Shown piece after piece: positions 35,263 through 48,697 of a stretch of DNA of 64,000 nt. The DNA is taken from positions 192,730-256,729 of the forward strand of contig NW_005434635.1 in the NCBI RefSeq assembly GCF_000315625.1, in the 5' to 3' direction. The stretch's first letter is position 1; every line of letters starts with the position of its first letter. A program made the position numbers and the translations under genes. This stretch comes from Guillardia theta CCMP2712. Lineage: Eukaryota > Cryptophyceae > Pyrenomonadales > Geminigeraceae. The notes under the pieces were generated by a model that was not told the DNA's origin, did no database searches, and worked only from the letters and a program-made list of their open reading frames with translations.

Positions 35263-36503
35263 CCCCTGCGTCCTCTTCGAGCTTCAGTTCGCAACCTTCA
35301 TGACCGTCATCGTCTGCGATCTGTACGACCACGGTTTGAAATTTCAGCAACCTTTCCGCAACAACGAAAGTTTCACTCGGTGGCACCGAGCAGGCGGCTC
35401 GAAGGCCGAGCCGCAAGAGGAGGAGAAACTTAGGTAGGAAGCCTCGGATGCCCGGGAGGAGGGGGACTGAGGGGACAGTGGTGGCGGAGGAGGCAGGAGG
35501 TTGACGTCGCTCAGCTTCTGGGGCTGCTGCTCTGACCGCTGCAAGCTTTTCAAAGTTGAAAAGTTCCAACCCCGGGCCGGAGTGAACGCAGTGCGTGAGG
35601 GGCCTCCCGGAGTCCGACCCGGTCAGACTCAGCCGCGGTTGCCGCAGTGGCGCAGTGCACGTGCCCGGCGGGCCCGGCTGACTCATTGAACTAGCCGGCG
35701 GCCGGTCCCAGCGGCCCTCACGGCGGCGTTCAACGGTTCACGGTGTCGGACACACTCATCAGCGACCGTCTTGTCACGGAGAGTCAATTGTACTTCTTTA
35801 CTCAAAGGTAAGTTAAAATTCAGTACGAGAACAATCGAGAACAATCAGTGTACAATTTGTACCGTACCGTGATCCGATCGTTGACAGTACGGTGGTCAAA
35901 GTTCAAAAGTTAGGTTCAAAATCAGCACCGTAGGAAAATCAGGAGAGTCACCAGACAGCGAGAACCAAGGGCCTTATAATGCCGACTGCTGTCCCCCAAA
36001 CTTAACTGATACCTTCACTTAACAACTGAGCGGCAGCGCATATCAACTGCCACTAAAAACCAACAACGGTCACTCAGGCAGAGACCGAACCAAACCAGCG
36101 GCTCAAGTTCATTTTACTACACTGTGATATGGAAACCTGCCCACTGACTTTCTGAGGCCTGGAACGAACTCTTTTTTTACTGCACACATGTCTGAGGCTC
36201 TCAAGGGGTGGGAGGGGGGCGAGGGAGGGGTGGGCGGGGTGACCAGTAATTTTTTTGCTTGACCCCTGATTCTGAGAGGGCACTGTACTTCTCTCCCGCC
36301 CGGTCAACTTCAAAAAAGAAACTGAAGATGACCCCCCCTTCCTCCTCACTCCCTCCCCCTCCCTCCCCATCCCGCCCCCCTTTAATATAAAATTCTCAGG
36401 AAAAAATCAATTTTTATTGCATTTGGCTAAAATAATAAGTCATGTCCAAACCTCGAGCTCCCTTTATGTGTGCTCCGGGAACTCCAATGACCATCACCCG
36501 GCC
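35263..36503. other. intergenic: GC island and ACTCAAAGGTAAGTTAAAA motif
   Basis: About 35560-35720 is a small GC-rich island. At 35794-35818 is the TTTACTCAAAG/AAGTTAAAA motif seen beside other islands, followed by GTACCGTACC pieces to 35930. From 36180 to 36390 the sequence is G- then C-rich. No gene is supported. The promoter of the helix-turn-helix gene lies at its end. Confidence 0.5.
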
Positions 36504-37061
36504 ATGTTGGCATGCGTTAAATGCTGCTCGTGCGAGGACGACTGCCTGGTCTGCTCCATGAACTCCGTTCACGCTGCTCCCGTCCCTCCCTCCCCTCCCC
36601 GTCGCCCCAAGAAGTCTGACAAGTGGACCCAAGACAGGAAGCAGCGCCACAAGCTCTCCTGCAGGAACAAGAGCAGGCTCAGCCTCCAGGACAAGATGGA
36701 CATCGTGTCGCTCTTCTACAGTCCGATGCCGCCGTCATCGTCGACGACGCAGGTGGTCACGCAGAGCTCCATCGCCAAGATGTACGGGAAGAGCCGCTCC
36801 GCCATCTGCAAGGTCCTCAAGTCGAAGCAGGTAGAGGCCTTGCTCCAAAAGGTGTTAACGGCCGGTGACACGGGAAGAGAGCGGTGGGCGGGGACCCAGG
36901 CCTTGCGGGAGGCGAAGATGCCGAGCATAAAGAGAGAGGGAGGGGAGGAGGAGTCTTCTGCGGACGCGAAGGAGCTTTGTGGAAGCGGGCGGGTCGTCGG
37001 AGGGGGGGGGAGGGTACTGGGCTGTATGGGGGGTAAACTATGTGACGAGCACAGATGCTGA
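36504..37061 (+). CDS. CENP-B/Psq-like helix-turn-helix protein
   Basis: One exon, 185 residues from ATG at 36504; ATG at 36558 is an alternative. The core reads LSLQDKMDIVSLFYS, then SSIAKMYGKSRSAICKVLK, matching the N-terminal helix-turn-helix of CENP-B, Tigger/Pogo transposases and pipsqueak proteins. It is preceded by a basic stretch (RPKKSDKWTQDRKQRHK) and a Cys cluster (CVKCCSCEDDCLVC). The second DNA-binding half and the DDE nuclease are absent. It is therefore either a domesticated DNA-binding protein or a transposon fragment. Three damaged copies lie within the next 2.6 kb. Confidence 0.6.
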   Translation: MLACVKCCSCEDDCLVCSMNSVHAAPVPPSPPRRPKKSDKWTQDRKQRHKLSCRNKSRLSLQDKMDIVSLFYSPMPPSSSTTQVVTQSSIAKMYGKSRSAICKVLKSKQVEALLQKVLTAGDTGRERWAGTQALREAKMPSIKREGGEEESSADAKELCGSGRVVGGGGRVLGCMGGKLCDEHRC

Positions 37062-37984
37062 ATGTGAGCACCAAGGAAAGAGGATGAGGGAGAGGAGGGA
37101 GGCAGAGCGGGTAGACTCTAAGTCTGTAGATCTAATCATATGTTTGTAATGAAAAGTTATAGTTGCGAAGAGTACAAGAATGTATCTGAGGAGCCAGTTA
37201 TTCGCATCTGAATGGACAAGAACCTTGATCAAATCGAGAAGCTTTTGAGATCCTCTGCTTTCAAATATTTTTGTATTATTTGACATATGAATCGTTATCT
37301 TGAATTTGCAGTCCTGATCCCGTCTCAGTAATGTCGTCATATGTGCACATTTGCATGTTCCTCGTGTTGAGCTTGTAAAACGCTGGGATAAATGCAATGA
37401 GAGCACTGGTTTAAGAGACTAAATGACAAATCTGGTAAAGGCGTCTTATAACTCCCAAAAATTGTCAAGCCTCCATGGCGTGTCCTCTTGCTTTTGACAA
37501 TGCGAATGCGTCAATTCATACAATTCAGGTGTGATCTTGTAATGAAGCAAAGGGGGACGAGGACGTCCAATATCAACCTTGGACAACTTGATCTGTCAAT
37601 CAATATCCATGATTTGCTCAACTACTTTGAACATGCAACTTTCAAGAATTTACAGAGGTAAAGTGAAAAAAGGACTTCTTGCTCATGTTGCTCAGAGATC
37701 CAAGCCCTGATCCTTGGATCCTGGAGCAAAGCTGTTCACGAAAGATCCATGGTAATGCATACCCGATACTTCAAAAGTGGTCTGCATGAAGCAGGGCAAG
37801 TGCAAATGAACCGATCCTGCTATGCTTTGAAAAACTCTCCTCGATTCCAACATCCCTGAGACTCGAGATACACATAGTCCTCCCCGTTTGATCAAGTCAT
37901 GCTTGCTCTGATAGCTTCCTGACAGATTCAGTTTCTTGCCTGGGAACTTAAATCTCGTCCAATATCCTACATTCGTCCTCTAGT
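37062..37984. other. intergenic; 3' flank of helix-turn-helix gene
   Basis: 37062-37170 (including CTAAGTCTGTAG and CATATGTTTGTAATGAAAAG) is the 3' flank that recurs, inverted, at about 39240-39160. The rest shows no gene. Confidence 0.5.
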
Positions 37985-38285
37985 GAATTGATTGTAACTT
38001 GAGGACCTTGCAGATGGCGGAGCGGCTCTTCCCGTACATCTTGGCGATGGAGCTCTGCGTGACCACCTGCGTCGTCGACGATGACGGCGGCATCGGACTG
38101 TAGAAGAGCGACACGATGTCCATCTTGTCCTGGAGGCTGAGCCTGCTCTTGTTCCTGCAGGAGAGCTTGTGGCGCTGCTTCCTGTCTTGGGTCCACTTGT
38201 CAGACTTCTTGGGGAGACGGGGTGGCGGGGGGTGGTGGTGGTGGGGGGGACTGTGATCACGGATTCTTGCCTGTAGTAAACACAT
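37985..38285 (-). pseudogene. damaged copy B of helix-turn-helix gene
   Basis: The minus strand repeats the block of 36504-37061 from PKKSDKWTQDRK through GKSRSAICKVLK almost base for base, then diverges and stops after a few codons. The Cys-rich start and the C-terminal tail are missing, and the N-terminal end is replaced by His/Pro-rich sequence. Confidence 0.75.
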
Positions 38286-39159
38286 CTATAAAACGAGACT
38301 TTTAAAAGGTAAAACAACACTCACTGCGGCCTCTCAAGTATGGTACTCGTACTGATTTTTAGCTTAACTTTGAGTAAAGAAGGGGGGCATTGAGGTTATA
38401 TGGATACTCTCTGGACTGAGTAATGCCGGGCCGGGTCGTGGCACCGTCTGACTCAGGTCACGGGGGAAGCCTTGAACGGTTGCCAACCGTAACTTCAGTG
38501 AAGCCAGTGGCCGGGTGGCCGCCACGGGCCCGGGCCGCGCCGCGCGCCCTGCAGGCCGGCCCGGGCCTGCTCACCGTCGTTCAACGGCGTGACGGTTGGG
38601 GTAGTAATAAAAACAAAGCATACGATAAAGGTTGAACTTCGAATTATAAATGAACTGTTTCAAATCCAGTAATAGGTAGATACTACCAAAAATCTTATCT
38701 TCCGAAAAATAACATCACTGTCACAGAGTCATGCTTTTCAGAAGGATCTACAATCATGATCGTGTTTGTAGATTTAAATATCAGTGCTGTTTGATATCTC
38801 TTCTCCTGTTCTCACCGGAGTCGGCGAAGGGGCTTCTTGATCTCTGCCCAGCTCTCAAGATGCTCGGAGCCTCGGAGCCCTCAACGATCAATCCCTTCAC
38901 TATCGTTTGCCTTCCTCTTCAGCATACCGTCTCTATCCTCCCTACAAATTGCACTGCATTGAATTTGCACCTTTTTTTGTGACTCACAGAGTCTAGGCAA
39001 GCACGCCCCGTCGTACCTAGACTGCTGGTCAAGCGCGAGCATCCACATGTCTCGAATCCATGTCAACGTTTTCAGATCGGACTCACACCCTCCCTGGCCG
39101 ACAGCAGTCACTGACCCTGTCGTGCTCGCTGTATTCTAGTAAACCCAGCAGTGATTGCT
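38286..39159. other. intergenic: GC island with flanking ACTCAAAG motif
   Basis: AGCTTAACTTTGAGTAAAG at 38361-38379 is the recurring motif in inverted orientation, followed at 38420-38580 by a GC-rich island. 38600-39150 has no supported gene. Confidence 0.5.
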
Positions 39160-39450
39160 GGTTTGTTGTGTGTACAACACAACTTCAACTTTTCATTACA
39201 AACATACGATTAGACATATAGACTTAGAGCTTACCTGCTCTGCCTCCCTCCTCCACCTGCGTCGTCTTCGTCATCGACGGCGGCATCGGACTGTAGAAGA
39301 GCGACACGATGTCCATCTTGTCCTGGAGGCTGAGCCTGCTCTTGTTCCTGCAGGAGAGCTTGTGGCGCTGCTTCCTGTCTTGGGTCCACTTCTTGTCAGA
39401 CTTCTTGGGGCGACGGGGAGGGGAGGGAAGGACGGGAGTCACTGGGTGAA
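39160..39450 (-). pseudogene. damaged copy C of helix-turn-helix gene
   Basis: The minus strand repeats PKKSD(K)KWTQDRK through DKMDIVSLFYSPMPPS. It then jumps, losing the whole SSIAKMYGKSRSAI recognition helix, to the 3' flank shared with 37080-37170. One extra Lys codon has been gained. The internal deletion makes it non-functional as a DNA-binding domain. Confidence 0.75.
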
Positions 39451-39464
39451 CGGATGTGAGCTGC

Positions 39465-39610
39465 TCTTCCCGTACATCCGGGCCAAGTTGGCAATGGAGC
39501 ACTCTGCGTGACTCTTCACCACCTTCGTCGACGACGGAGCGACACGATGTCCATCTTTGTCCTGGAGGCTGAGCCTGCCGCTCTTGTTCCTACAGGACGC
39601 TCATCTGACG
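39465..39610 (-). pseudogene. damaged fragment D of helix-turn-helix gene
   Basis: Minus-strand sequence matching the CRNKSRLSLQDKMDIVS region and the SIAKMYGKS region, with small insertions and deletions that break the frame. It abuts copy C in the same orientation. Confidence 0.6.
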
Positions 39611-40811
39611 GCGCTGCCGTTCACGGTGGCAGTTCCAGCTCAACGGTTCAAGTCCGGCGCCCGGCGCAGCGTGACCGTCCTGGTGTGACTGCTGCTGTGT
39701 CGCATTGGCCTGCCCGGTTACCGGCGCCGATGCCATGGATCGAGATCAAGCTTGTTTGAAGAGATTCATTCTTTGCACTCTAAGACCCGTCATCGTCACG
39801 AGCGTGCTGCTCTCAAAAGCTCCGGACCAGAACAGTTCGTCATCAGGAGGTCTATTGCTGCGTGAATTTGATCAGTGCGTGAACTTGATGTATACTACTG
39901 TAAGAAGATGATATCATTCAGCATATCAGAGCCATTGCCCTCATTGAGTACACGACAGGGAAGCTTTCAACATCGCAACGCGTCATGTTGTCAGTCAGAG
40001 GGAGAGACCAAGGTACACGACAAGCAGGTCGGACGAGGATGTAAAGCGGTGTGACGTGATATGTACTGTGCTCACAGGTACACATCTTTACTCAAAGTTA
40101 AGAAAAGATCTGTACCAGTACTGTACGTACCACTGTACTGGGATCGTAATATGATGACAAAAGATTTTTGCTGTACCCTTCCTAGGACTTCCTAGGACCT
40201 CCCTCACACCATTTCCGCCGAGTGGAGACGGGGATGGCGACTGTTAGAGGCAGAGGATGGGGGGAGGACACAAGGACAGAGGGCAGGGGAGAGGAACTGC
40301 ATGGAGGAAGTAAAATGAGTGAGTTTTGGAGGGAGATGGTGATTTTCATTGGACGGGATCAGACTTAGTTGGAGCGAATGCCTTGTGAGATGTTTTTCAT
40401 CCTCCTAGACAGACATGCATGTCTTGACAAGAAGGAAACAACTTCAACGACATGCACCAGCCATCTGCTACAAGGGGGATAACCATATCATTGCAGGATT
40501 AACAAAGGGAGTATCTGCATGGATAACTCCAATCGCGTCGGGTCCACTCAAGATCCCATAGCCGCTGGTGACTGCAACCATTGTTGCGTTGGGTTCTTCT
40601 GTTCTGACAATTTTTCAGGCCATGGTTCAACTAATAACAGATTGTCTGGTGGGTATGATGAAGCGAACTACATGTGAGTAGATGTTTGGCTCTTCCAAAT
40701 GGGCTGATGTTATTGGGTTCCATAGGCAAATCAGCCGTCTCGAACAGTTCAGTACTGTAGAGGTATTTGAAGGTGTTTAAGTCTGCTGTGTTGTTCACAT
40801 GTTCTTGATAG
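39611..40811. other. intergenic
   Basis: Contains CTTTACTCAAAGTTAAG at 40087-40103 followed by GTACCAGTACTGTACGTACC, the same association as beside the GC islands, but here without a strong island. No gene is supported. The end is the promoter of the zinc-cluster gene. Confidence 0.4.
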
Positions 40812-42396
40812 ATGGGGCCACACGACTCGAGCAATTCCTGGCATGGTTTAGCCTTTGATCAATTACAAGGGGCTTCTTCCCTTCCAGCCAGTGCTCGAAG
40901 TCTGACTGAAGGTCATGCCCCTTTTCTGTCAGCAATCCGTGACATGGATGTGTTTGCTCAGGGTCTGATGCCGCAGAAAAGGTGGATTCCCTGACCAGGC
41001 TCAACAAGGCTTGCGATCGTTGCAGGAAATCGAAGCTCAAGTGTGATTGGTCAAAGCCTTGTGCCCGCTGCGTGGAAGACGGTGTCCCGGAGCTCTGCCA
41101 GTTGACTGCACGCAAGAGCAGAAAAGTCTCAGACAGGCTCTGCACGAGCACGGCATGCGAGCCTTGCAGGATAGCCAAGGCTCGATGCGATGCAAATCGT
41201 CCTTGCTCCAGGTGCTGCAAGCTCGGTAAGCAGCCCCAGTGTGTCGACCACTTGGTGGCTGTCGCAGACCGTCCGCTACCCTTCAGGAACGGCAAGCTGA
41301 TCTTCGGAGACGAGCTGGACAACACCTTTCATGTTGACTTCGGGAGGTTAGGCTGGGCGTATGGGCCCATCCGAAGGTGCTGGGAGTGGGGACATGACCC
41401 TGTAGCGATCCTGAGGATCTTCGAAGACCTTCCGCTTTACTTCCAGAACATTCTCCGTGTCGGGCTGACTGCCATCGAGATCGTTCAGAGGCACATGCAG
41501 AGCAAGCGCAATACTGCCGACCGGCTCCTTGCGACCAACGAGGCTCAGGCAAGGCCGATCCCCAGCGGATTCGAAGGTTTCGAGGATTACCAAGATCAGA
41601 TGTGGGACCTCAACGAGGACGTTGGGTACCTGAAGCTCAAGTGGCGCAAGGTGCAGGAAGAGAGGGCAAGCTTGCAGATCAACAACTCGGTCTCTCGCAT
41701 CTTTGGGACGCACAAGGAGGAAGTCCTCGCGCGTCTTGCCCGCCATGAGCTGCCGCTGTTGACCAGCGAGTTCGAGTGGCTGTGCCGGGTCATGGACCTG
41801 ATCTTCTTCTCCATCTCCCCTAACTCGGGCAAGCCCATGATCCGCTTCGAACGGATTCACCACGTGGTTGGCAAAGAGTTCAAGTCTGCTCTGGCTTGTA
41901 TCACCAACACGTGGGATCACGACTGGTCGGGCAACGTGCGAGCAGCGGCTTTCTGTCTGCGGCGGGTGCGTCCTCCTGCTCCCCCCCCGCCTCCCCCTGC
42001 AGCTAACACGATTCTGTGCAGGTCTCGATCGATGAATTTGATGCCCTCAGGAGCACCAACGCGTGCATGCGCCCTGTTACTCAGCACTGCCTAGGGGACA
42101 TGTCGGCCCACCAGATGCTGGACACTTACCAAATGGACGTGGAGGTAGAGAGAGGAGAGGACGAGGGAGGAGAGGAGCTGACAATGAGCATGGCAGAAGC
42201 TCAAGATTTCGAACATGAAGCAGACGGAGCAGGGAAGGGAGATTTTGTGGAAGCTCGCAGACCTCTCGCAGACGCAACTTGCACCGGTAGTGGCGTATGC
42301 GGAGCAGCTGAAGAGGGCGAATGGGAGCTACGATGTTTTCTGACGACAGTTGTGCTGATCCTCCACATAGTCTCTTTGACCATGGATGTCTTTTAA
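40812..42396 (+). CDS. transcription regulator with two Zn2Cys6 clusters
   Basis: Exons 40812-40911, 40977-41965 and 42022-42396 give 487 residues; introns are 65 and 56 bp, in phase. The first splice is needed because the main open frame has no ATG. Near the N-terminus lie two binuclear zinc clusters in tandem: ACDRCRKSKLKCDWSKPCARC...C and ACEPCRIAKARCDANRPCSRC...C. Each has the CX2CX6CX5-6CX2C spacing of Gal4-type domains. The middle is helical (LGWAYGPIRRCWEWG, EFEWLCRVMDLIF) and the C-terminus is acidic, ending in a hydrophobic segment (FLTTVVLILHIVSLTMDVF). It probably binds DNA in the nucleus. No fungal-type middle homology region is recognised. Targets unknown. Confidence 0.8.
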
Positions 42397-42552
42397 ACCC
42401 CCTCCCTCTTACCCTTCGGGTAACGCATTAAGCTCCTCTACCTCCCTTGGTCCTACTTTGCTGCTATCAATTTCATATGAATGCCGATAAAATTTGTTCG
42501 AGTCAAGAGCCGGTGAGGCATCAGGGCCATCCGGCGAAGGGAGGATGACGTG
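42397..42552. other. convergent spacer
   Basis: 156 bases between the zinc-cluster stop and the fucosyltransferase stop on the other strand; no feature seen. Confidence 0.4.
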
Positions 42553-44810
<2,258 letters not shown>

Positions 44811-45176
44811 TCATTTGATTCCTATAGGGAGAGCAGAGGGGGAGGGGGAGGGAAAGGTGTAGGGGGAGGGTTGTAAAGCTCAACCCCCCGCCCCACCCCC
44901 CTTGAACTCACCCCAAAGTTCAAGTGGGGGGAGGCTTTATCACGCACAAGTTTCTACCTTGCTTGTTTACATTTCTTCGGATTTTGCGAGAGAGTGAGTT
45001 GTAGTTGAACCCACTCTTCATCTTGCAAGCTTGAACCTGAACTCTGAAGGAGCAACCTGTCATCACAATCATTATCAACATAACCTTATCTTCTCTTTCA
45101 AACCCTCTCCTGCTTCTGCTCTTCTTGCCCCCCTCCCTCTCCTTCCCCCCCACCACTCTCCTCCCCTTCTCACAGC
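44811..45176. other. region between fucosyltransferase and TPR genes
   Basis: The minus strand contains a frame with ATG at about 45021 (KSGFNYNSLSRKIRRN), followed by a GTAGAA donor. It could be the first exon of the fucosyltransferase, but the phase to its next exon does not fit the acceptors I can see. The rest is G/C-homopolymer-rich. Confidence 0.35.
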
Positions 45177-46266
45177 TTACATTCGCCTCGCAGCCATTCT
45201 CCGCAGGGTCTTCAAGCTCGCTTCGAAGAAAGATTTCTCAACCTCAATCGCCTTTCTGTTGAGGTTGATCTGAAACACTCTTCCTGACGAGTGATCTGTA
45301 ATCCACCCCGACGTCGCGTCGACTAGCAACTCCCTGGACCCGTCGGTCTTGGCAACACGGTCTCAGTGCGGGACACAGTTGCACAAGTTTCAAATCAGCA
45401 ATGAAGATGTTGAAATCAGCAAGGGAAGCATTGAACTCAGCACAGAAGAGTTTCAAAATCTGCCATCACACGTCTGAAAATCTCTACCACCTGAGTGTCG
45501 ACGGGCCCCACGAGCTTCTCATACCGCAAGATGGCACGCCGGGACTGACCAACCTGATCGCCCTGTCACAAGGTCCCGCAGGGCAGCAGCCCAGCGCCTC
45601 TTCCTACCTTGACGAGGGCGGAGAGCATGTAGATTTCTACCCACGAGATGATCCGCGCGTTTGGGCCCAGTCTCAGGACGGTCTGAAACGCCCGGCAAGA
45701 CTCTCTTGTCTTGCCTATGAAGTCAAGTGCGATAGAGATCAGCACCCAGTTGACAGGCCCGCTCGGCAGCTTCGAGCTACGAGGCGCGTCAGTCGGACTC
45801 CCAAGGGACGTCAAGGCCGCACATGGCAAGCGCGTAGAAGTTGACAGCTGCCTCGTTCTCCCCGATGGCCTTTAGGTTGTTTGCGAGATGAAACAGCAGC
45901 TCCGGCCCGCACCTCTCCGGGTCTTGTTGGTATGCCGCGTACAGGTTGTCGCACACCTGGCGTCCCTCTCAGAACTCAGCGACGAGCGCACAAAGAACGA
46001 CTTTCTCTGCGTCTCCCGCAAGCTGGTACAGCATGCCGACGGTGTAGCGCAGCGAGATGTTGCGAGGATCGTTGCGAGCAAGCAGCTCAAACATCTTTTG
46101 CTCTTGCTCAGATCTCAGATCGCACATAACTCATCGTTACCTCTATCTCTCTCTGCAGACTCACCGACAGCTCTGCTGCATCTGCTGCTGGCGGGCCCAT
46201 GGAGGGATACGGGAGAAGAAAGATCGAGGCGACGAAAAACGTCACCGCTCTCTGAACCCAGCTCAT
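45177..46266 (-). CDS. secreted or ER TPR-repeat protein
   Basis: ATG at 46266 begins a signal peptide (RAVTFFVASIFLLPYP). The first exon ends at a GTGAGT donor after AAELS. Following exons give TPR-like helices: RNISLRYTVGMLYQLAGDAEK, CDNLYAAYQQDPERC, FHLANNLKAIGENEAAVNFYALAM, LEAAERACQLG and RESCRAFQTVLRLGPN. The last exon begins INLNRKAIEVEK and ends LRRMAARRM, TAA at 45179-45177. Short introns between (such as the one after GDAEK) were placed by phase. TPRs bind peptides. A lumenal TPR protein beside glycosyltransferases suggests a chaperone or secretory role, which is inference. Borders in 45.55-45.3 kb are uncertain. Confidence 0.6.
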
Positions 46267-46943
46267 TGACGATATCCGGAAGAAGCAATACGAGATTGTG
46301 GTTCAGGCCATCCTATACGATGCCTGCCAAACATTGCAATCATCATCAGCCTCGCTCTTCCCTCCTCCTCTCCTCGCTTGTCTTCCATCGCCTCACCTTA
46401 CCGCGCACTCCCCGCCATGTCGTTGTTATCCGCACAATCCTCTTTTTTTTCACTTTTACAAGGAAAAACATATAGGGGTCATTATGACCATCCCCAATGG
46501 TCCAAGAAGGGGTGGGTGGCAGTCGAGCTAAACGTTCTGAGGCGAACTCTCTGGTTCGGATCGCTTCCCTTGTCTGCTCCGCCCTCCCTCTTCCAACCCC
46601 CCCCACTTCCTCTTCGTCCTCTCCTCCTCCTCCTACCTCTCCTCCACGTGCCTCTCCTCCTAATCTACCTCCTCCCCCTCCTCTTCTTCTCCTGCCTCTC
46701 TTTCTCCTATGTCTCTTCCTCCTATCTCTCCTCCCATTATTCCTTCCTCTCATCCACTACTTGTATAGCGGCTTCCTTCCCTTCTGTTGCCTCCTCTCCT
46801 TTCTTTCTCCCTCTCATATCCTCCTGTCCATCCTCCCCTTCTCTCTCCATCATTCTCTCCGTGGTCTCACCATATGTTATGCCACAGTCTATCCTGCCTT
46901 GAAAGCGCAAGGCTCAATGCTTGAGTTCATCTAGTGCGGTCGC
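46267..46943. other. divergent promoter region, pyrimidine-rich
   Basis: It lies between the TPR gene (leftward) and the glycosyltransferase-like gene (rightward). About 46560-46870 is almost pure C/T on the plus strand (CTCCTCCT and TCTTCCTC pieces). Leu/Pro-rich open frames across it are artefacts of composition. Confidence 0.5.
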
Positions 46944-48603
46944 ATGTTCCATCGCATCCCCTGCGACAAATATGCATTTCCTCTCCTATTCCTCCTGGCC
47001 TCCAGCTATTCTTTCGAGTACCTGAAGCACCCAGAGGATGTCTTGGTTGCCGTGCGCCCAGTTGGGCGGCTGATGGAGTATGGAGCCTACAGGAACTTCT
47101 CGATTGAGCTGGGCATCGTGGGCCTGAGCCCTCGTTCCAACTACACGCTCTCCAGTCGTCTTGTGTTCCAGGACTTAAACACTGAGATGATTTGGTGCGA
47201 GCGGTTCGCGTGCGTGGGGAGATGGGTGCTGGCCAACCAGGGGGACGTGCAGCATGTGGTGGAGATGATGCCGCTGCCTTCGGGGAGTTATCGGATCGAG
47301 TTGGAGATCCGGGACAACCACCCGGACTATGAGAACGAGGAGGATGCGATCATGACGATGTACAACAAGGTCGTCTTCGTCGTGCCTGTCCTAACGGCCC
47401 TCCGCCATGCTCCCGGGGAGGCGAAGACCATTGTCTGCATCCCCGTCCTGCCGCGCCGGAATGGCAAGAGGTATGTCGACCAGGCGATCGAATCCGTCGG
47501 AGCCAGCGATGTGCCAGTGGACCTGATGATGATGCTGAACGAAGGGGAAGCGAAGCCGGAGGCAGCCCATCACCTTGTGGTGAGGAGGGACAAGGAGATC
47601 AAGGCGCCTTGCCTTTTCCTGACTTGGAGGAGAAGTTTGATCCTCGACTTCATCCATATGATGGAGGAGGCTCTCAAGGTTGGGAACCCAACCTGCTTTC
47701 TTCCTCCCTTCGCTGACATTTGCCGTTGGGTCAGCAAGCAGCAGAGCACTTCGTGTGGTTGGAGGACGACAGCGTCTTGCTCCCCTGGTGGACTGAAGCC
47801 TTGCCAGAGAGCCGGTCTCGCTGTATGATCGCCCTTCATGAGTGCAACTGCCACAGCTGTGAGAAGATTGGGTAAGGGAGGAGTGAGTTTGATGTCTTGA
47901 CGTGTGCATAATTCCTTGCTCTCAGAGTCTACAACGGAGTGGGGATGGTGGCAGTCCTCTTTTTTCGCAGCAGTCTGGTCGGATTCATTGACTTCTTGCG
48001 GAAAGAGGAGGGGAAGGGAAACTTTTTTGTTCCCCTGGACGAGCAAGCTCTTCGATACTGCAAGAGGTTGATGCCATTTGCTTCTTCTCTTTGTTCATCC
48101 TGCTTTCAGGTCCTCCTCCCTCCCTCCCGCAAGCTTCTACCTTCCCACGGCTGCGATCCACATGGGGGATGTTGCTTTGGGGACGACAAAACCTGACATG
48201 CGAATGAAACTGAACATCTCTTATCCTCGCGATGGCGAAGTGTTCAACTCTTCCCAGATTGTCGGGATGGGGATTTCGGTACAGACATCCTGCTTGTGAG
48301 GCCTTCTTCTCATCTTCATGCAGGTTTCTGGGTTCGTCTTTGATGCAGAATATGCTTGGCTGTTGCGAATCAACGACAAGTTCGTTCATCAGAGGAACTT
48401 CCAGGTTCCCGCACCGGTGGATCATTTTGATTGCACCGACAATGCAGTATGGGCCGATCACGTGAAACGGTTGAATCTGCTGATCGGGAAGAATGTTGTG
48501 GAAGTGAAGATCTACGAGCTCGAGTCTCATGTCAACCAGCAGTTGATTGAAGCCAGCATCACAGTTGTTGTTGCAGATCCTGAGAACTCTAGTGGAATTG
48601 ATT
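46944..48603 (+). CDS. glycosyltransferase-like secretory protein, first part
   Basis: ATG at 46944 opens a signal-like N-terminus (FPLLFLLASSYSF). Exons 46944-47678, 47735-47871, 47926-48066 and 48110 onward join in phase. After a beta-rich N-terminal domain comes TIVCIPVLPRRNGKRYVDQAIESV, as at the start of GT-A folds. A metal-site-like FVWLEDDSVLLPWW follows across an intron, then CNCHSC, GMVAVLFFRSSLVGF, a PLDEQALRYCKR motif and IHMGDVALGT. This order resembles GPI-GalNAc transferase PGAP4 and MGAT4-type enzymes, but I cannot name the family. A further beta domain (NISYPRDGEVFNSSQ; GKNVVEVKIYE) runs to about 48600. Donor sugar and acceptor unknown. It may continue into the next feature. 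Confidence 0.6.
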
Positions 48604-48697
48604 CCACTAGTCCCACGGTAAGTGAGGAAACAGCAAGCGAAGGGCGAGGGCAGGGCAGTTGCTCAGATTCTCATAATTACAATCAGCGAGCGTCTGT

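Noticed and set aside
41348-41920. 190-codon minus-strand frame
   Set aside because: It is antisense to the zinc-cluster gene.
40982-42094. Starting the zinc-cluster protein at the GTG at 40982
   Set aside because: A nuclear gene should start at ATG; joining exon 40812-40911 in phase supplies one and a normal-size intron.
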